Shown: one piece after another, positions 9,404-17,911 of the stretch | Position numbering within the stretch: the first letter of the stretch is position 1 | Layout: the number at the start of each line of letters is the position of its first letter | NCBI GenBank assembly: GCA_020024475.1 | Contig: JAHHTS010000006.1 | Coordinates: 1 to 55,857 of the forward strand | Reading direction: 5' to 3' | Length of the DNA: 55,857 nt | DNA from: Oscillospiraceae bacterium | GTDB taxonomy: Bacteria > Bacillota > Clostridia > Oscillospirales > Ruminococcaceae | Position numbers and translations under genes: made by a program | Notes under the pieces: model-generated | What the model was told of the DNA's origin: nothing | The model's input: only the letters and a program-made list of their open reading frames with translations | Database searches by the model: none

Positions 9404-9432
9404 TTGACTTATAAATTTAATTATATTAAAAT
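9404..9432 (+). promoter_or_regulatory. Promoter for the branching enzyme gene
   Basis: TTGACT (9404-9409), 17-base spacer, TAAAAT (9427-9432), 44 bases upstream of the ATG. Confidence 0.6.
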
Positions 9433-9475
9433 AAATCAAGGTGGTAGTATGTAGAAATCCGAAAAGAGGGATATT

Positions 9476-11461
9476 ATGAACTATAAAATTATTGAATATG
9501 ACAAGTATCTAAAACCTTATGAAGCTGATATAAATTTACGCATGGAAAATTATAAAACGAAGAAGAAACAGCTTTTAAAAAGTAATGAAACTCTAAGTGA
9601 TTTTGCTAATGCTCATCATTACTATGGGTTTCATAAGACTAAAAATGGTTGGTATTATAGGGAATGGGCTCCGGGAGCAGATGCTGTTTATATAATGGGA
9701 GATATGAATGGGTGGAATAAGACAAGTCTGCCTATGAAAAATATCGGTAGAGGAGTTTACGAAATACTACTTTGCGGAGAAAACAGCCTTTATAATGGCT
9801 GTAAGGTTAAAACTGTTGTAGAAAAGGATGGAAAACTGTTAGAAAGAATACCACTTTTTGCTAATAGAGTAGTTCAAGATAAAAAAACATATGAATGGTC
9901 ATGCGAAATTATTGATGAACCAGAATATAAGTGGAATAAAAATAAGTTTAACCCATCGAAACAACTTTTTATCTATGAGTGTCATATAGGTATGGCTCAG
10001 GAAGAGGAAAAAGTTGGAAGTTATATAGAATTTAGAGATAAAATTTTACCACGAATAAAAGAACTAGGATATAATACAATTCAGATTATGGCAATAATGG
10101 AACATCCTTATTATGGGTCATTTGGATATCAAGTTTCAAATTTTTATGCTGCATCTTCACGTTATGGAAGGGTAAACGAACTTAAAAGTCTAATAGATAC
10201 GGCACACCAAATGGGAATTAGTGTTTTGTTGGATTTAGTGCACTCTCATGCCGTCAAAAATACGTCAGAAGGCATAAATGAATTTGATGGTACAGATTAC
10301 CAATTTTTTCATAAAGGCCAAAGAGGAAGCCATTCTGAGTGGGATACTAAGCTTTTTAATTATGGCAAGAATGAAGTAATACATTTTTTGCTTTCTAATC
10401 TAAAATATTGGTTGGAAGAATATCATTTTGATGGTTTTCGTTTTGATGGAGTTACATCTATGATTTATCATGACCATGGTATTGGAACAGCATTTACAGA
10501 CTATAATAAATATTTTTCTTTGAACACTGACACTGAGGCGGTTACTTATTTACAACTTGCTAATGAACTTATTAGGCAAGTAAATCCTAAAGCAATTACT
10601 ATTGCTGAAGATATGTCTGCTATGCCTGGTATGTGTATACCAATCGAGGATGGTGGGATAGGATTTGATTATAGGTTATCTATGGGTGCGCCAGATATGT
10701 GGATAAAGATGATAAAAGAAGTTCGTGATGAAAACTGGAATATGGGACATATTTGGTATGAACTAACTAATCGCAGACCTATGGAAAAGTATATAGGTTA
10801 TGTAGAAAGCCACGATCAAGCACTAGTTGGCGATAAAACACTTATGTTTCGATTGTGTGATAGCGAAATGTATAATAAAATGTCAAAATTCACCGAGAGT
10901 TTTATTATAGACCGAGGTATTGCATTGCATAAAATGATAAGACTTATTACATTGTCCTTAGCAGGTGAAGGCTACCTTAATTTTATGGGTAATGAATTTG
11001 GACATCCGGAGTGGATAGATTTTCCAAGAGAAGGTAATGGATGGAGTTATAAATACTGTCGTAGACAATGGCACTTAGCTGATGATAAAAATCTTAAATA
11101 TGAATATCTGCAAAACTTCGACAATTCAATGATAAGATTAGCTAAAGATAAAAATATATTTAGATATACGCCAAAATCTTTGTATATCGATGAAGAAAAA
11201 CAAATTATTGTTTATAAAAGAGGAACAATAATTTTTGCATTCAATTTTAATCCAAATAAGTCATACGATAATTACTTTATTCCAACCACATCATATGGCG
11301 AATATAGGGTTAGTTTATCAACTGACAGAAGCAGTTTTGGTGGTTGGGATAGAATAGATGAAAATATGGTTTATAAAGTGAAGAAAGATAAAAATGGTCA
11401 AAAAGGCTTTAGAACATATTTGCCAACAAGAACAGCAGCTTGTTTTATAATAAAAAGATAA
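9476..11461 (+). CDS. glgB: 1,4-alpha-glucan branching enzyme, eukaryote-like GH13_8 type
   Basis: Cuts alpha-1,4 glucan and re-joins the piece by alpha-1,6 linkage, making branched glycogen. CBM48-like N-terminal domain (about residues 45-150), then a GH13 barrel with DGFRFDGVTSM (nucleophile D324), AEDMSAMPG (acid/base E378) and VESHDQALVGDK (H446, D447). These regions match the animal/plant GBE family (GH13_8), not the usual bacterial GH13_9 enzyme, whose fourth region reads like LSHDEVVHGK. 661 residues fits GBE. ATG at 9476 behind AGAGGGATATT. Single-gene unit between two terminators; no glgC, glgA or glgP nearby. Confidence 0.9.
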   Translation: MNYKIIEYDKYLKPYEADINLRMENYKTKKKQLLKSNETLSDFANAHHYYGFHKTKNGWYYREWAPGADAVYIMGDMNGWNKTSLPMKNIGRGVYEILLCGENSLYNGCKVKTVVEKDGKLLERIPLFANRVVQDKKTYEWSCEIIDEPEYKWNKNKFNPSKQLFIYECHIGMAQEEEKVGSYIEFRDKILPRIKELGYNTIQIMAIMEHPYYGSFGYQVSNFYAASSRYGRVNELKSLIDTAHQMGISVLLDLVHSHAVKNTSEGINEFDGTDYQFFHKGQRGSHSEWDTKLFNYGKNEVIHFLLSNLKYWLEEYHFDGFRFDGVTSMIYHDHGIGTAFTDYNKYFSLNTDTEAVTYLQLANELIRQVNPKAITIAEDMSAMPGMCIPIEDGGIGFDYRLSMGAPDMWIKMIKEVRDENWNMGHIWYELTNRRPMEKYIGYVESHDQALVGDKTLMFRLCDSEMYNKMSKFTESFIIDRGIALHKMIRLITLSLAGEGYLNFMGNEFGHPEWIDFPREGNGWSYKYCRRQWHLADDKNLKYEYLQNFDNSMIRLAKDKNIFRYTPKSLYIDEEKQIIVYKRGTIIFAFNFNPNKSYDNYFIPTTSYGEYRVSLSTDRSSFGGWDRIDENMVYKVKKDKNGQKGFRTYLPTRTAACFIIKR

Positions 11462-11464
11462 ATT

Positions 11465-11499
11465 AAAAGAGTCACATCTTATGATGTGACTCTTTTATG
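11465..11499. terminator. Bidirectional terminator between glgB and queT
   Basis: 14-bp perfect stem (AAAAGAGTCACATC, 11465-11478; GATGTGACTCTTTT, 11483-11496) in a 4-base loop, with T/A tracts on both sides. Serves the converging glgB and queT genes. Confidence 0.85.
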
Positions 11500-11513
11500 T
11501 TTTTAATAATGAA

Positions 11514-12044
11514 TTATTTTGTCAATAGTTCATAAAGTTTTGAGTTTTTTTCGATTGCTTTTACAAGAATGAGGCCTAAAACAGCACAGCTTATCAACTG
11601 ACCAGCTCCCACAGAAAGAGCCTGAGCCCAGAAAACTGCTGGGTTAAAACCACCGCTTATCATAACGCAAAGTTCATATCCTATAACGACAGCATTTACA
11701 ATAATAGGAGGAAGGGCAGAAAGAACAGGTATTCCTTTGAATCTAACATTTCTAAAAAGATACGAAAGAATTGCAGCAATTAGAGTTGCAGCAGTACCGA
11801 ATATGATATCAAGCCAACCTAGAATATTAGCACCTGTTGCAAATCCGATAAGGTTAGTGAGAAAACAGCCTATTGTAACTCCCCAAATATTTTGAAAACC
11901 GAATACAGGTAAAAGTGTGAGTGCTTCACTGACTCTAACTTGAACAGATCCGAAGGAAAATGGTGCAAGAACCATACCAATAACTGTGTACATAGCGGCA
12001 ATCATAGCCTGTTTAACCATAACATTAGATTTAGTGTTTTTCAT
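11514..12044 (-). CDS. queT: QueT-family queuosine-precursor transporter
   Basis: Integral membrane protein, about five to six hydrophobic segments in 176 residues. QueT proteins are predicted substrate-binding (S) components that bring in queuosine precursors such as preQ1. The family hallmark VQVRVSEALTLLP is near residue 35, with GCFLTNLIG and an NAVVIGYEL motif later. I start at the ATG at 12044, which has GGAG 9 bases upstream; six further in-frame codons exist without a site. No preQ1 riboswitch is recognisable upstream; the degV terminator lies there instead. Confidence 0.85.
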   Translation of the reverse strand: MKNTKSNVMVKQAMIAAMYTVIGMVLAPFSFGSVQVRVSEALTLLPVFGFQNIWGVTIGCFLTNLIGFATGANILGWLDIIFGTAATLIAAILSYLFRNVRFKGIPVLSALPPIIVNAVVIGYELCVMISGGFNPAVFWAQALSVGAGQLISCAVLGLILVKAIEKNSKLYELLTK

Positions 12045-12079
12045 AAAAATTCTCCATAACAATAAAATAAAATAAATAA

Positions 12080-12117
12080 ATAAAAAGTGCAGTAAGAAAA
12101 AGCCCTTACTGCACTTA
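12080..12117 (-). terminator. Terminator after degV
   Basis: 12-bp perfect stem (AAGTGCAGTAAG, 12085-12096; CTTACTGCACTT, 12105-12116); on the minus strand it is followed by TTTTTATTTATTT. Closes the pdxK-trmL-degV transcript. Confidence 0.85.
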
Positions 12118-12139
12118 AATTTCAGTATAAAAGCTTTGG

Positions 12140-12178
12140 AATCACACAGAAGAAAAGCTTTATAAGGCTTCTGCGATT
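12140..12178 (-). other. Second hairpin immediately after the degV stop
   Basis: Arms AATCACACAGAAG (12140-12152) and CTTCTGCGATT (12168-12178) pair with a small bulge. No T tract, so it is more likely a 3'-end RNA structure than a terminator. Confidence 0.4.
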
Positions 12179-12179
12179 G

Positions 12180-13037
12180 TTATTCACCTGTGTAGTATAC
12201 AATGCCAACACTATGGTTTCCAGCATTTGTAGCTACTGCACTACCAAGTTCAACGGCAAGCATAGGAGGAACACCAAATTCCTTCTCACAGGCGGAATAT
12301 AGTTCTTTACCATATTCTTCATCAGTATATCCAATTATATAATGTTTAGTATCATTAGTTCTTGACTTAAATTGCTGTATTATTGTAGGAATAAGCATTT
12401 TATCACCACGAGCTTTCCCCACAAGCTTTGTACTTCCGTGAGAAAGAGTTATAACAGGTTTAAGACCAAGAAGCTCTCCAGCGAACGCTGCAGCAGCAGA
12501 AATTCGACCGGATTTTTTAATGAATTTTAATGTGTACGCTGAAACAAGAATTTCAATTCTAGAAAATTCCGATTTCAAGTGGTCGATAATCTGTTTAGGT
12601 GATCGACCATCATCAATCATTTTATCTGCCTGCATAATAGGCCATCCATACGCAATTGAATATGTGTTGCTATCAACAACAGTTATATTCATTTTGCAAT
12701 CAGGATTTTCATTGTAGAATAAGTCTTTAGCCATAATGGCTGCGTCATATGTAGCTGATCCACCAGCGTTAATTGTAACTACAATTACATCAGTATATCC
12801 TTGATGCATAAGTGATTCATATCTTTCACCATAACGCATCATAGTTATATGGGCAGTGGCTGGAATTTGGTCACAGTGTTCAAGAATTTTATAATATTCT
12901 TTGTTTGTGATGTCTTTTCTTTCTTCGTAGCTCACTCCGTTGGCGGTTATATAAAAACCTAAAATGTCTACATTGTGCAATTTTTCCTTTACCGGAATAT
13001 CACACCCTGAATCTGTTATTATTCTGATTTTGTACAA
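12180..13037 (-). CDS. DegV-family fatty-acid-binding protein
   Basis: DegV proteins (FakB group) bind a fatty acid for phosphorylation by FakA. TDSGCDIP at residues 9-16, a GSATYDAA segment near residue 93 and SGRISAAAAFAGELLGLKPV near 176-195 are typical. 285 residues is normal. The start is a TTG at 13037, supported by GGGAG about ten bases upstream at the end of trmL; there is no better ATG. Last gene of the pdxK-trmL-degV run, six bases after trmL. The bound ligand is unknown and no fakA is in the window. Confidence 0.88.
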   Translation of the reverse strand: MYKIRIITDSGCDIPVKEKLHNVDILGFYITANGVSYEERKDITNKEYYKILEHCDQIPATAHITMMRYGERYESLMHQGYTDVIVVTINAGGSATYDAAIMAKDLFYNENPDCKMNITVVDSNTYSIAYGWPIMQADKMIDDGRSPKQIIDHLKSEFSRIEILVSAYTLKFIKKSGRISAAAAFAGELLGLKPVITLSHGSTKLVGKARGDKMLIPTIIQQFKSRTNDTKHYIIGYTDEEYGKELYSACEKEFGVPPMLAVELGSAVATNAGNHSVGIVYYTGE

Positions 13038-13043
13038 TATAAA

Positions 13044-13544
13044 CTACTCCCAATCAAATTTAGTGAGATGACCAGTATCCTCTAAGCCCTCAAAATTCCA
13101 TTGACGCAAAATTTCATAAGTGGCAATTGCAACGGTGTTGGATAAATTAAGACTGCGAAGGTGTGGTAACATAGGCATTCTAACACAAGATTTTTTATTT
13201 TTAAACAAAATTTCTTCATCTATTCCTTTATCTTCTCTGCCAAAGATGATAAAGCAATTATCCGGGTATTCAATATCAGTGTATCTATTAAGACCTTTTG
13301 TGGTAAAATAATAAAATTTTCCATCGGAATTTTGTTTATAGAAGTCATCCGTACTATCATATAATTTTACACCAAGCTTGTCCCAATAGTCAAGCCCTGC
13401 ACGCTTTAATTTTTTATCATCTAGTTGAAAACCAATAGGCCCAACAATATGTAGCTTTGCACCTGTTACAGCGCAAGTTCTTGCAATATTACCTGTATTT
13501 TGAGGTATTTGTGGCTGAAATAGCACAATATTGATAGTTTTCAT
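13044..13544 (-). CDS. trmL: tRNA (cytidine/uridine-34-2'-O)-methyltransferase TrmL
   Basis: SPOUT-fold enzyme that 2'-O-methylates the wobble base of tRNA-Leu isoacceptors using SAM. 166 residues, normal. Motifs in order: QPQIPQNTGNIARTC (residues 10-24), GFQLDDKKLKRAGLDYW, FGREDKGI, and the knotted SAM site around MPMLPHLRSLNLSNTVAIA. ATG at 13544 behind AAGGACTAATTTTAA. Sits 15 bases after the pyridoxal kinase gene and 6 before degV, so it is in a mixed housekeeping operon. Confidence 0.93.
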   Translation of the reverse strand: MKTINIVLFQPQIPQNTGNIARTCAVTGAKLHIVGPIGFQLDDKKLKRAGLDYWDKLGVKLYDSTDDFYKQNSDGKFYYFTTKGLNRYTDIEYPDNCFIIFGREDKGIDEEILFKNKKSCVRMPMLPHLRSLNLSNTVAIATYEILRQWNFEGLEDTGHLTKFDWE

Positions 13545-13559
13545 TTAAAATTAGTCCTT

Positions 13560-14384
13560 TTATTTTATAAGGTATTTAAGCATAGATTCAATATGCACAC
13601 CATATTTAGTATCGCTTCCAGTCTTATAGGTTTCTTCAACAACTTTTTCTATAAATCTTGCAGAATTTTCGCATGCAGATTTAAGGTCACAGCCATCTAG
13701 AATATTGGCAGCCAGGCAAGCGCCGAACATATCACCTGTACCAGGATAGGACACGGGTGTATAGTTAAGTGGGATTAAGAAAACTTCATTTTCTTTTTTA
13801 TCATATCCTACACAACATACACTTTCATCATCAAATTTTGTTCCAGTAATAATTATATTATTATATTTTTCACCTAAGGATTTAACCATTTCTATAGCTT
13901 CTTCTTTTGAAAAGACTAGTTTTGTGTAATCTCTGTCAAGTAAAATTTGGGCTTCCGTAGGATTTGGAACAATAATATCACTATGGTGACATAAATCTTT
14001 GAAACCTTCTATTAGTTCAGGTGTAATCGATGAATATAGTTTTCCATGGTCAGCCATAACAGGATCACAAAGTTTAATTCCACTTTTAGATAGCTTAAAT
14101 GCATCTTTTACTATTTGTATTTGTTTTGGAGAAGAAAGAAAACCGCTGAAAACACAGTCAAATGTCTCACCTAATTTTTTATAATGGTTAAGAGTGTCAC
14201 TACAAAAGGAAGTCAAATCTTGCATTACAGGAGTGCCAAACCCACCAAAATGTGTGGAAAGAACAGCGGTAGGAAGCGCTATAACTTGAATTCCCATAGT
14301 TGATAGAACAGGGCTTATTACAGTTAGACTGCAACGACCTATTGTTGACATATCATGAATACACAGAGCTCTTTTTGGAATCAT
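13560..14384 (-). CDS. pdxK: Pyridoxal/pyridoxamine kinase (ribokinase fold)
   Basis: Phosphorylates B6 vitamers with ATP in the salvage route to PLP. 274 residues with the PfkB/ribokinase features: CIHDMSTIGRCSL near the N terminus, CDPVMADHG (residues ~107-115), VPNPTEAQ (~139), and the anion-hole SYPGTGDMFGA (~214-224) with catalytic Asp in GTGD. ATG at 14384 after AGAGGTAAAAA. It leads the operon with trmL and degV. The gene upstream on the same strand encodes an ECF S component, suggesting linked uptake and phosphorylation of B6. Exact vitamer preference is not visible. Confidence 0.85.
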   Translation of the reverse strand: MIPKRALCIHDMSTIGRCSLTVISPVLSTMGIQVIALPTAVLSTHFGGFGTPVMQDLTSFCSDTLNHYKKLGETFDCVFSGFLSSPKQIQIVKDAFKLSKSGIKLCDPVMADHGKLYSSITPELIEGFKDLCHHSDIIVPNPTEAQILLDRDYTKLVFSKEEAIEMVKSLGEKYNNIIITGTKFDDESVCCVGYDKKENEVFLIPLNYTPVSYPGTGDMFGACLAANILDGCDLKSACENSARFIEKVVEETYKTGSDTKYGVHIESMLKYLIK

Positions 14385-14400
14385 TTTTTACCTCTTATAT

Positions 14401-14432
14401 TAAATTAGAATTAAACTAAATTAGAATTAAAC
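14401..14432. repeat. Perfect 16-bp tandem repeat upstream of the pyridoxal kinase gene
   Basis: TAAATTAGAATTAAAC occurs twice head to tail (14401-14416 and 14417-14432), 17 bases before the pdxK start. It lies in the 5' untranslated/promoter region and could be a duplicated regulator site or a chance slippage event. Confidence 0.75.
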
Positions 14433-14506
14433 GACTAATTTATAACTAAATATGCATAAAAACCTATAATACATAATACATTACATAATTATTTTAGTCA
14501 AGAACA

Positions 14507-14543
14507 TAAAAGTCGATATCAATATTTTTGATATCGACTAATC
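14507..14543 (-). terminator. Terminator after the ECF S component
   Basis: Stem AGTCGATATCA (14511-14521) with TGATATCGACT (14529-14539); on the minus strand followed by TTTTATG. Separates the ECF gene from pdxK, which therefore needs its own promoter. Confidence 0.75.
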
Positions 14544-14564
14544 CTTAATAGTATTATGTATTTA

Positions 14565-15140
14565 TTACTTTTTATTGATTGAGGCATATGAATGAATTAT
14601 GCCGGCACGATACAAAGGTGGGGCAACCATATTATAAAGCAATATAGTTACAATTATTGATAAACACATACTAACTATACTAATCAAATTTGTTGAAACT
14701 ATAACACCTATAACTGTTTCCCATGGACTTTTGAGAATAAAATAGTGCAGTATAATTTCTTTTGCAGTATACACAATTTTATATAAGAAGATACCTACTA
14801 TACTTGATAGTATGATTTTATTTTGTGAGGGTTTTCCGCTATTAGCTATTTTACCTGCAACAAAAGCCATAATGAATTTCATAATAAAAGTAATCCAAAA
14901 TTCAGGGGCGAATATAGGATCCATAAGGTCAAATATAGCACTTCCTATGCCTGCTGAAAGACCACCATACAGTCCACCAAACAATAAGCCAGCTAATACA
15001 CATATAACATTTCCACAATGAATCATAGTTTTTCCAAGTGGTGTTGGAATGTCAATTTTGATGTTGGTCGCAACGAAAACAAGTGCTGCCATAAGAGCTA
15101 TTGTTGTAATATCTCTTATGCTAAATTTCGATTTTTTCAT
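14565..15140 (-). CDS. ECF transporter S component (substrate-binding membrane protein), possibly for vitamin B6
   Basis: About six hydrophobic segments in 191 residues, with the ECF S-component pattern: MAALVFVATNIKIDIP at the start of helix 1, GNVICVLAGLLFGGLYGGLSAGIGSAIFDL in the middle (family-typical glycine-rich segment). S components capture a vitamin and hand it to a shared EcfAA'T module, which is not in this window. ATG at 15140 has AGAGG nine bases upstream; the TTG two codons earlier is too close to the site. The vitamin cannot be read from sequence; pyridoxine-type substrate is inferred only from the neighbouring pyridoxal kinase. Riboflavin or thiamine are alternatives, but no FMN or TPP riboswitch is seen. 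Confidence 0.8.
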   Translation of the reverse strand: MKKSKFSIRDITTIALMAALVFVATNIKIDIPTPLGKTMIHCGNVICVLAGLLFGGLYGGLSAGIGSAIFDLMDPIFAPEFWITFIMKFIMAFVAGKIANSGKPSQNKIILSSIVGIFLYKIVYTAKEIILHYFILKSPWETVIGVIVSTNLISIVSMCLSIIVTILLYNMVAPPLYRAGIIHSYASINKK

Positions 15141-15347
15141 AATCAATACCTCTAATATTTTATCTTAATTAAATGATATTACATTATAAAATAAAAATAA
15201 TTGATTTTATGTAAATAAGTTAATTTAGAAAGAAAACAATGTTCATATTTTATTCATAATTATTTCACTTAATGTTTAAATAAAATATGTATATTGTATT
15301 GATTAAAGATACACAATATACATAAGCTAAAATGGAGGATAAATTAT

Positions 15348-15539
15348 ATGGAAAATAAAATGATGAGAGCAGTAAAAAATATGGCGATTGGAGCGGCTGT
15401 AGGTGCAGCAGCTATAACAGCAGGCACAATGTATGTAAATGAAAATCGTCAAGCACATAAAGCTATAAATGAAGCAAAGCGTAAAGGTAAAAAAATTGCT
15501 AAAGCTGGCGAATCATATGTAAAGAACATTATTGATTAG
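15348..15539 (+). CDS. Small Ala/Lys-rich protein with one hydrophobic segment
   Basis: 63 residues. An Ala/Gly-rich hydrophobic stretch (residues ~12-29, MAIGAAVGAAAITAGTMYV) is followed by a Lys-rich helical tail (EAKRKGKKIAKAGESYVKN), similar in build to YtxH-type membrane-anchored proteins. TGGAGG ten bases before the ATG and a terminator right after the stop argue that it is a real single-gene unit. I do not recognise a function. Confidence 0.7.
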   Translation: MENKMMRAVKNMAIGAAVGAAAITAGTMYVNENRQAHKAINEAKRKGKKIAKAGESYVKNIID

Positions 15540-15550
15540 GCGTAAAAATA

Positions 15551-15583
15551 AAAAGCTACAGGCTATACCTGTAGCTTTTATTA
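15551..15583. terminator. Bidirectional terminator
   Basis: 12-bp stem AAAAGCTACAGG (15551-15562)/CCTGTAGCTTTT (15568-15579) with a 5-base loop; T-rich on both sides. Shared by the small ORF (plus) and the SGNH gene (minus). Confidence 0.85.
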
Positions 15584-16264
15584 ATTTTTTAGTGAAAATT
15601 TATCAACTAGCTCTTGAAGCTTACTAGCTTTATGTTTGTCAAGGTGATAAGTAATATCTTCTTTGTTGTTTATTGGAACAAATCCCGGCAAATAGTTAGA
15701 ATAGCTTTCGGTTTTTACACCTTTTACACTTTCACCAAATATAGCAGCATATGCAGCCATTGCGATTACATACGATCCATAAGGTGACGCATGTTCGCCG
15801 TCTTCATAATACATATCAATTTCTGGATAATTTTTGAGAACTTCTTCAAAAACATTTCCCGCAACGGTTAATTTAACGTTGTATTTCTTACTTAAAGTAT
15901 TGTAAATATCGTACATATTTAATTGGTGCTCAGGATTTCTTTTTTCCGCCCAAGGCATTGTTTGAATAGGCGTTACATTGAATTTTCTGGCAAGTTCGAT
16001 AATCTTGCCAGCATCCTTTAGAGTTTCATCTTTTGATGGGCAAGGTGAGTGGGCAGCTTGTTGCATAACAATATAGTTGAAATCGCCCCACATAAGTGCA
16101 AATCTTAAATCAGAAAATTGCTTGTAATGCCATCCGTAAGTAACTCCAGGATGAGCTAACATGGCAACTTCGACATTCTTACCTTTTTCAGAACAGATAT
16201 TTTTGAAAATTTGTGGCATATCATTGAAAAAAGTGTGACTGTTACCTAAAAATAAAACTTTCAT
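15581..16264 (-). CDS. SGNH/GDSL-type hydrolase
   Basis: 227 residues with block I GNSHTFFND (Ser in GNSH as nucleophile, residue ~9) at the very N terminus and block V DGEHASPYGSY near residue 170 supplying Asp and His, the SGNH catalytic layout. Substrate unknown; related proteins are esterases or deacylases acting on carbohydrates or lipids. No signal peptide, so it is cytoplasmic. ATG at 16264 has GAAAGGG six bases upstream; a TTG five codons earlier lies before that site. It follows xpt by 46 bases and is probably co-transcribed with it. Confidence 0.8.
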   Translation of the reverse strand: MKVLFLGNSHTFFNDMPQIFKNICSEKGKNVEVAMLAHPGVTYGWHYKQFSDLRFALMWGDFNYIVMQQAAHSPCPSKDETLKDAGKIIELARKFNVTPIQTMPWAEKRNPEHQLNMYDIYNTLSKKYNVKLTVAGNVFEEVLKNYPEIDMYYEDGEHASPYGSYVIAMAAYAAIFGESVKGVKTESYSNYLPGFVPINNKEDITYHLDKHKASKLQELVDKFSLKN

Positions 16265-16310
16265 AAATAACCCTTTCAATAATGATATTTTAATACTAAA
16301 TTGATTAAAA

Positions 16311-16886
16311 TTACTGTTTTCTAAATATTATTTGTCCGTTATCCATACTGTCAACAATTGCTAGACTTTGAAGGTTAAATCCATTATCACGAAGATATTT
16401 TCCACCTTCTTGGAATCCTTTTTCTATCATAATGGCAATGCCTTCAACGCTAGCACCAGCTTGATTAGCAACATCAATAAGGCCCTTCATTGCGTTACCA
16501 ACGGCTAAAAAATCATCTATTATAAGCAATTTATCATCTTCAGTGATGAATTTTTTTGATACAGTTATTGTGTATTGCTTGCCATATGTAAAAGACTTGA
16601 CATCACTAGTATAAAGTTCACCATCAAGATTTTGACTTTTAGCTTTTTTAGCAAAAACTACTGGAACATTGAAATATTGGGCAGCTATTGAAGCTATTGC
16701 AATACCTGATGCTTCTATTGTAAGAATTTTTGTTACATGTTTATCGGCAAAAAGTCTTTTAAGTTCTTTGCCAATTTCGTTCATAAGCCCAATATCAATT
16801 TGATGATTTAAAAAGCTATCTACTTTGAGAATATTGCCTTCTTTTACGATACCATCATTTAAAATTCTTTTTTCTAAAAGTTCCAT
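16311..16886 (-). CDS. xpt: Xanthine phosphoribosyltransferase
   Basis: Makes XMP from xanthine and PRPP in purine salvage. 191 residues, matching the Bacillus-type Xpt. The PRPP loop LLIIDDFLAVGNA is at residues ~123-135, and the N-terminal MELLEKRILNDG is characteristic of the family. ATG at 16886 with GAGGA upstream. The short upstream region (about 100 bases to the divergent deacetylase gene) has no purine riboswitch, which often precedes xpt in Firmicutes, so control must differ. Confidence 0.93.
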   Translation of the reverse strand: MELLEKRILNDGIVKEGNILKVDSFLNHQIDIGLMNEIGKELKRLFADKHVTKILTIEASGIAIASIAAQYFNVPVVFAKKAKSQNLDGELYTSDVKSFTYGKQYTITVSKKFITEDDKLLIIDDFLAVGNAMKGLIDVANQAGASVEGIAIMIEKGFQEGGKYLRDNGFNLQSLAIVDSMDNGQIIFRKQ

Positions 16887-16994
16887 GAAAATCCTCTAAT
16901 TTACTTTATTTTTAATTAATTATACATTTTATTCTATTTCTTTTCAATACATAAATAGTATTCCCACAGAATATTGTTAATAAGAGGTGATGAT

Positions 16995-17822
16995 ATGAAA
17001 AACAGAAAATCTGTAATTTCAATATATTTTCTTTTATTTATGGCATGTGTATGGTGCAGTTCAAACATCAAAATGGATAGTCGGTATGAGCAAGTAATGC
17101 GGCAATATGAGTATCAATTAGGTTATATAGATACATATTCTAAAGAATTTGCACCTCATCCAAACGAGGTGAATGAAACTGCTTCGGAAGAACCAGGTTT
17201 GCCGAAGGAAAAAACAATATATCTCACATTTGATGACGGCCCTAGTCCACGAACTGAAGAAGTTCTAGATATTTTAAAAAAGCATAATATAAAAGCAACT
17301 TTTTTTGTGGTTAAATGTAAGGATGAGTATATTCCATATATGAAAAGAGCAGCTAGTGAAGGTCACATGATAGGTGTACACACTGCTAGTCATAAATATA
17401 ATGAGATTTATAAAAGTGTAGATGCATACCTTAAAGATTTTACTGAATGTTATGATTTTGTGTTAGAAAACACCGGGAAAGCACCTACTATTTTTCGTTT
17501 CCCTGGCGGAAGTGTTAATAGTTACAATGAAAGTACTAGAAAAGAGATCGTTCGGGAAATGACGAGAAGAGGATTTACATATTTCGACTGGAACGTGGAG
17601 AGCGGAGATAGCGCATCAAAAGCAAGTGCTGATACAATCTATAATAATGTTATAAATGGTTGCAAAGGAAAACAAAGAGGCGTAATTATAATGCACGACA
17701 GCATTGGTAAAAAAACTACTGTTCAAGCATTAGAAAACATAATTGTTAAATTTGAAGAAGATGGATGGAAATTTGCAAGTCTTAATAATACACTTAAACC
17801 TATGATATTTAGAATGAAATAA
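16995..17822 (+). CDS. Exported polysaccharide deacetylase (NodB domain)
   Basis: Carbohydrate esterase 4 enzyme that removes N-acetyl groups from peptidoglycan or a related polymer outside the membrane. An N-terminal hydrophobic segment (residues ~7-20) anchors or exports it. NodB motifs are intact: TFDDGPSP (catalytic base and metal Asp), HTASH (metal His pair), RFPGG, DWNVESGD and IIMHDS. 275 residues. The ATG at 16995 follows AGAGGTGATGAT. The sequence is near PdaA/PdaC-like Gram-positive deacetylases; the exact substrate is not certain. hom follows after 89 bases. Confidence 0.9.
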   Translation: MKNRKSVISIYFLLFMACVWCSSNIKMDSRYEQVMRQYEYQLGYIDTYSKEFAPHPNEVNETASEEPGLPKEKTIYLTFDDGPSPRTEEVLDILKKHNIKATFFVVKCKDEYIPYMKRAASEGHMIGVHTASHKYNEIYKSVDAYLKDFTECYDFVLENTGKAPTIFRFPGGSVNSYNESTRKEIVREMTRRGFTYFDWNVESGDSASKASADTIYNNVINGCKGKQRGVIIMHDSIGKKTTVQALENIIVKFEEDGWKFASLNNTLKPMIFRMK

Positions 17823-17911
17823 GGAAAACTTATAATTAATTGAATTTTAATATTTAGTGTGTTAGACTGTAAAAAGGAAATATCAGATTATTTAATTGAA
17901 GGAGACAAAAA

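Larger units (their letters stand above)
9152..9475. other. Intergenic stretch between aspS and glgB
   Basis: Contains an AT-only hairpin just after aspS (AATATAATA/TATTATATT), a featureless AT-rich stretch to about 9350, a strong terminator at 9361-9385 and the glgB promoter at 9404-9432. No coding signal on either strand. Confidence 0.7.

Noticed and set aside
11514..12180. preQ1 riboswitch before queT
   Set aside because: QueT genes often have one, but the interval to degV contains only the degV terminator and a second hairpin; no preQ1-I core (AGAGGTTC...AAAAAACTA) was seen.
16887..16994. Purine riboswitch upstream of xpt
   Set aside because: The region is only about 100 bases, AT-rich, and shared with the divergent deacetylase gene; no three-way junction or conserved loops were seen.
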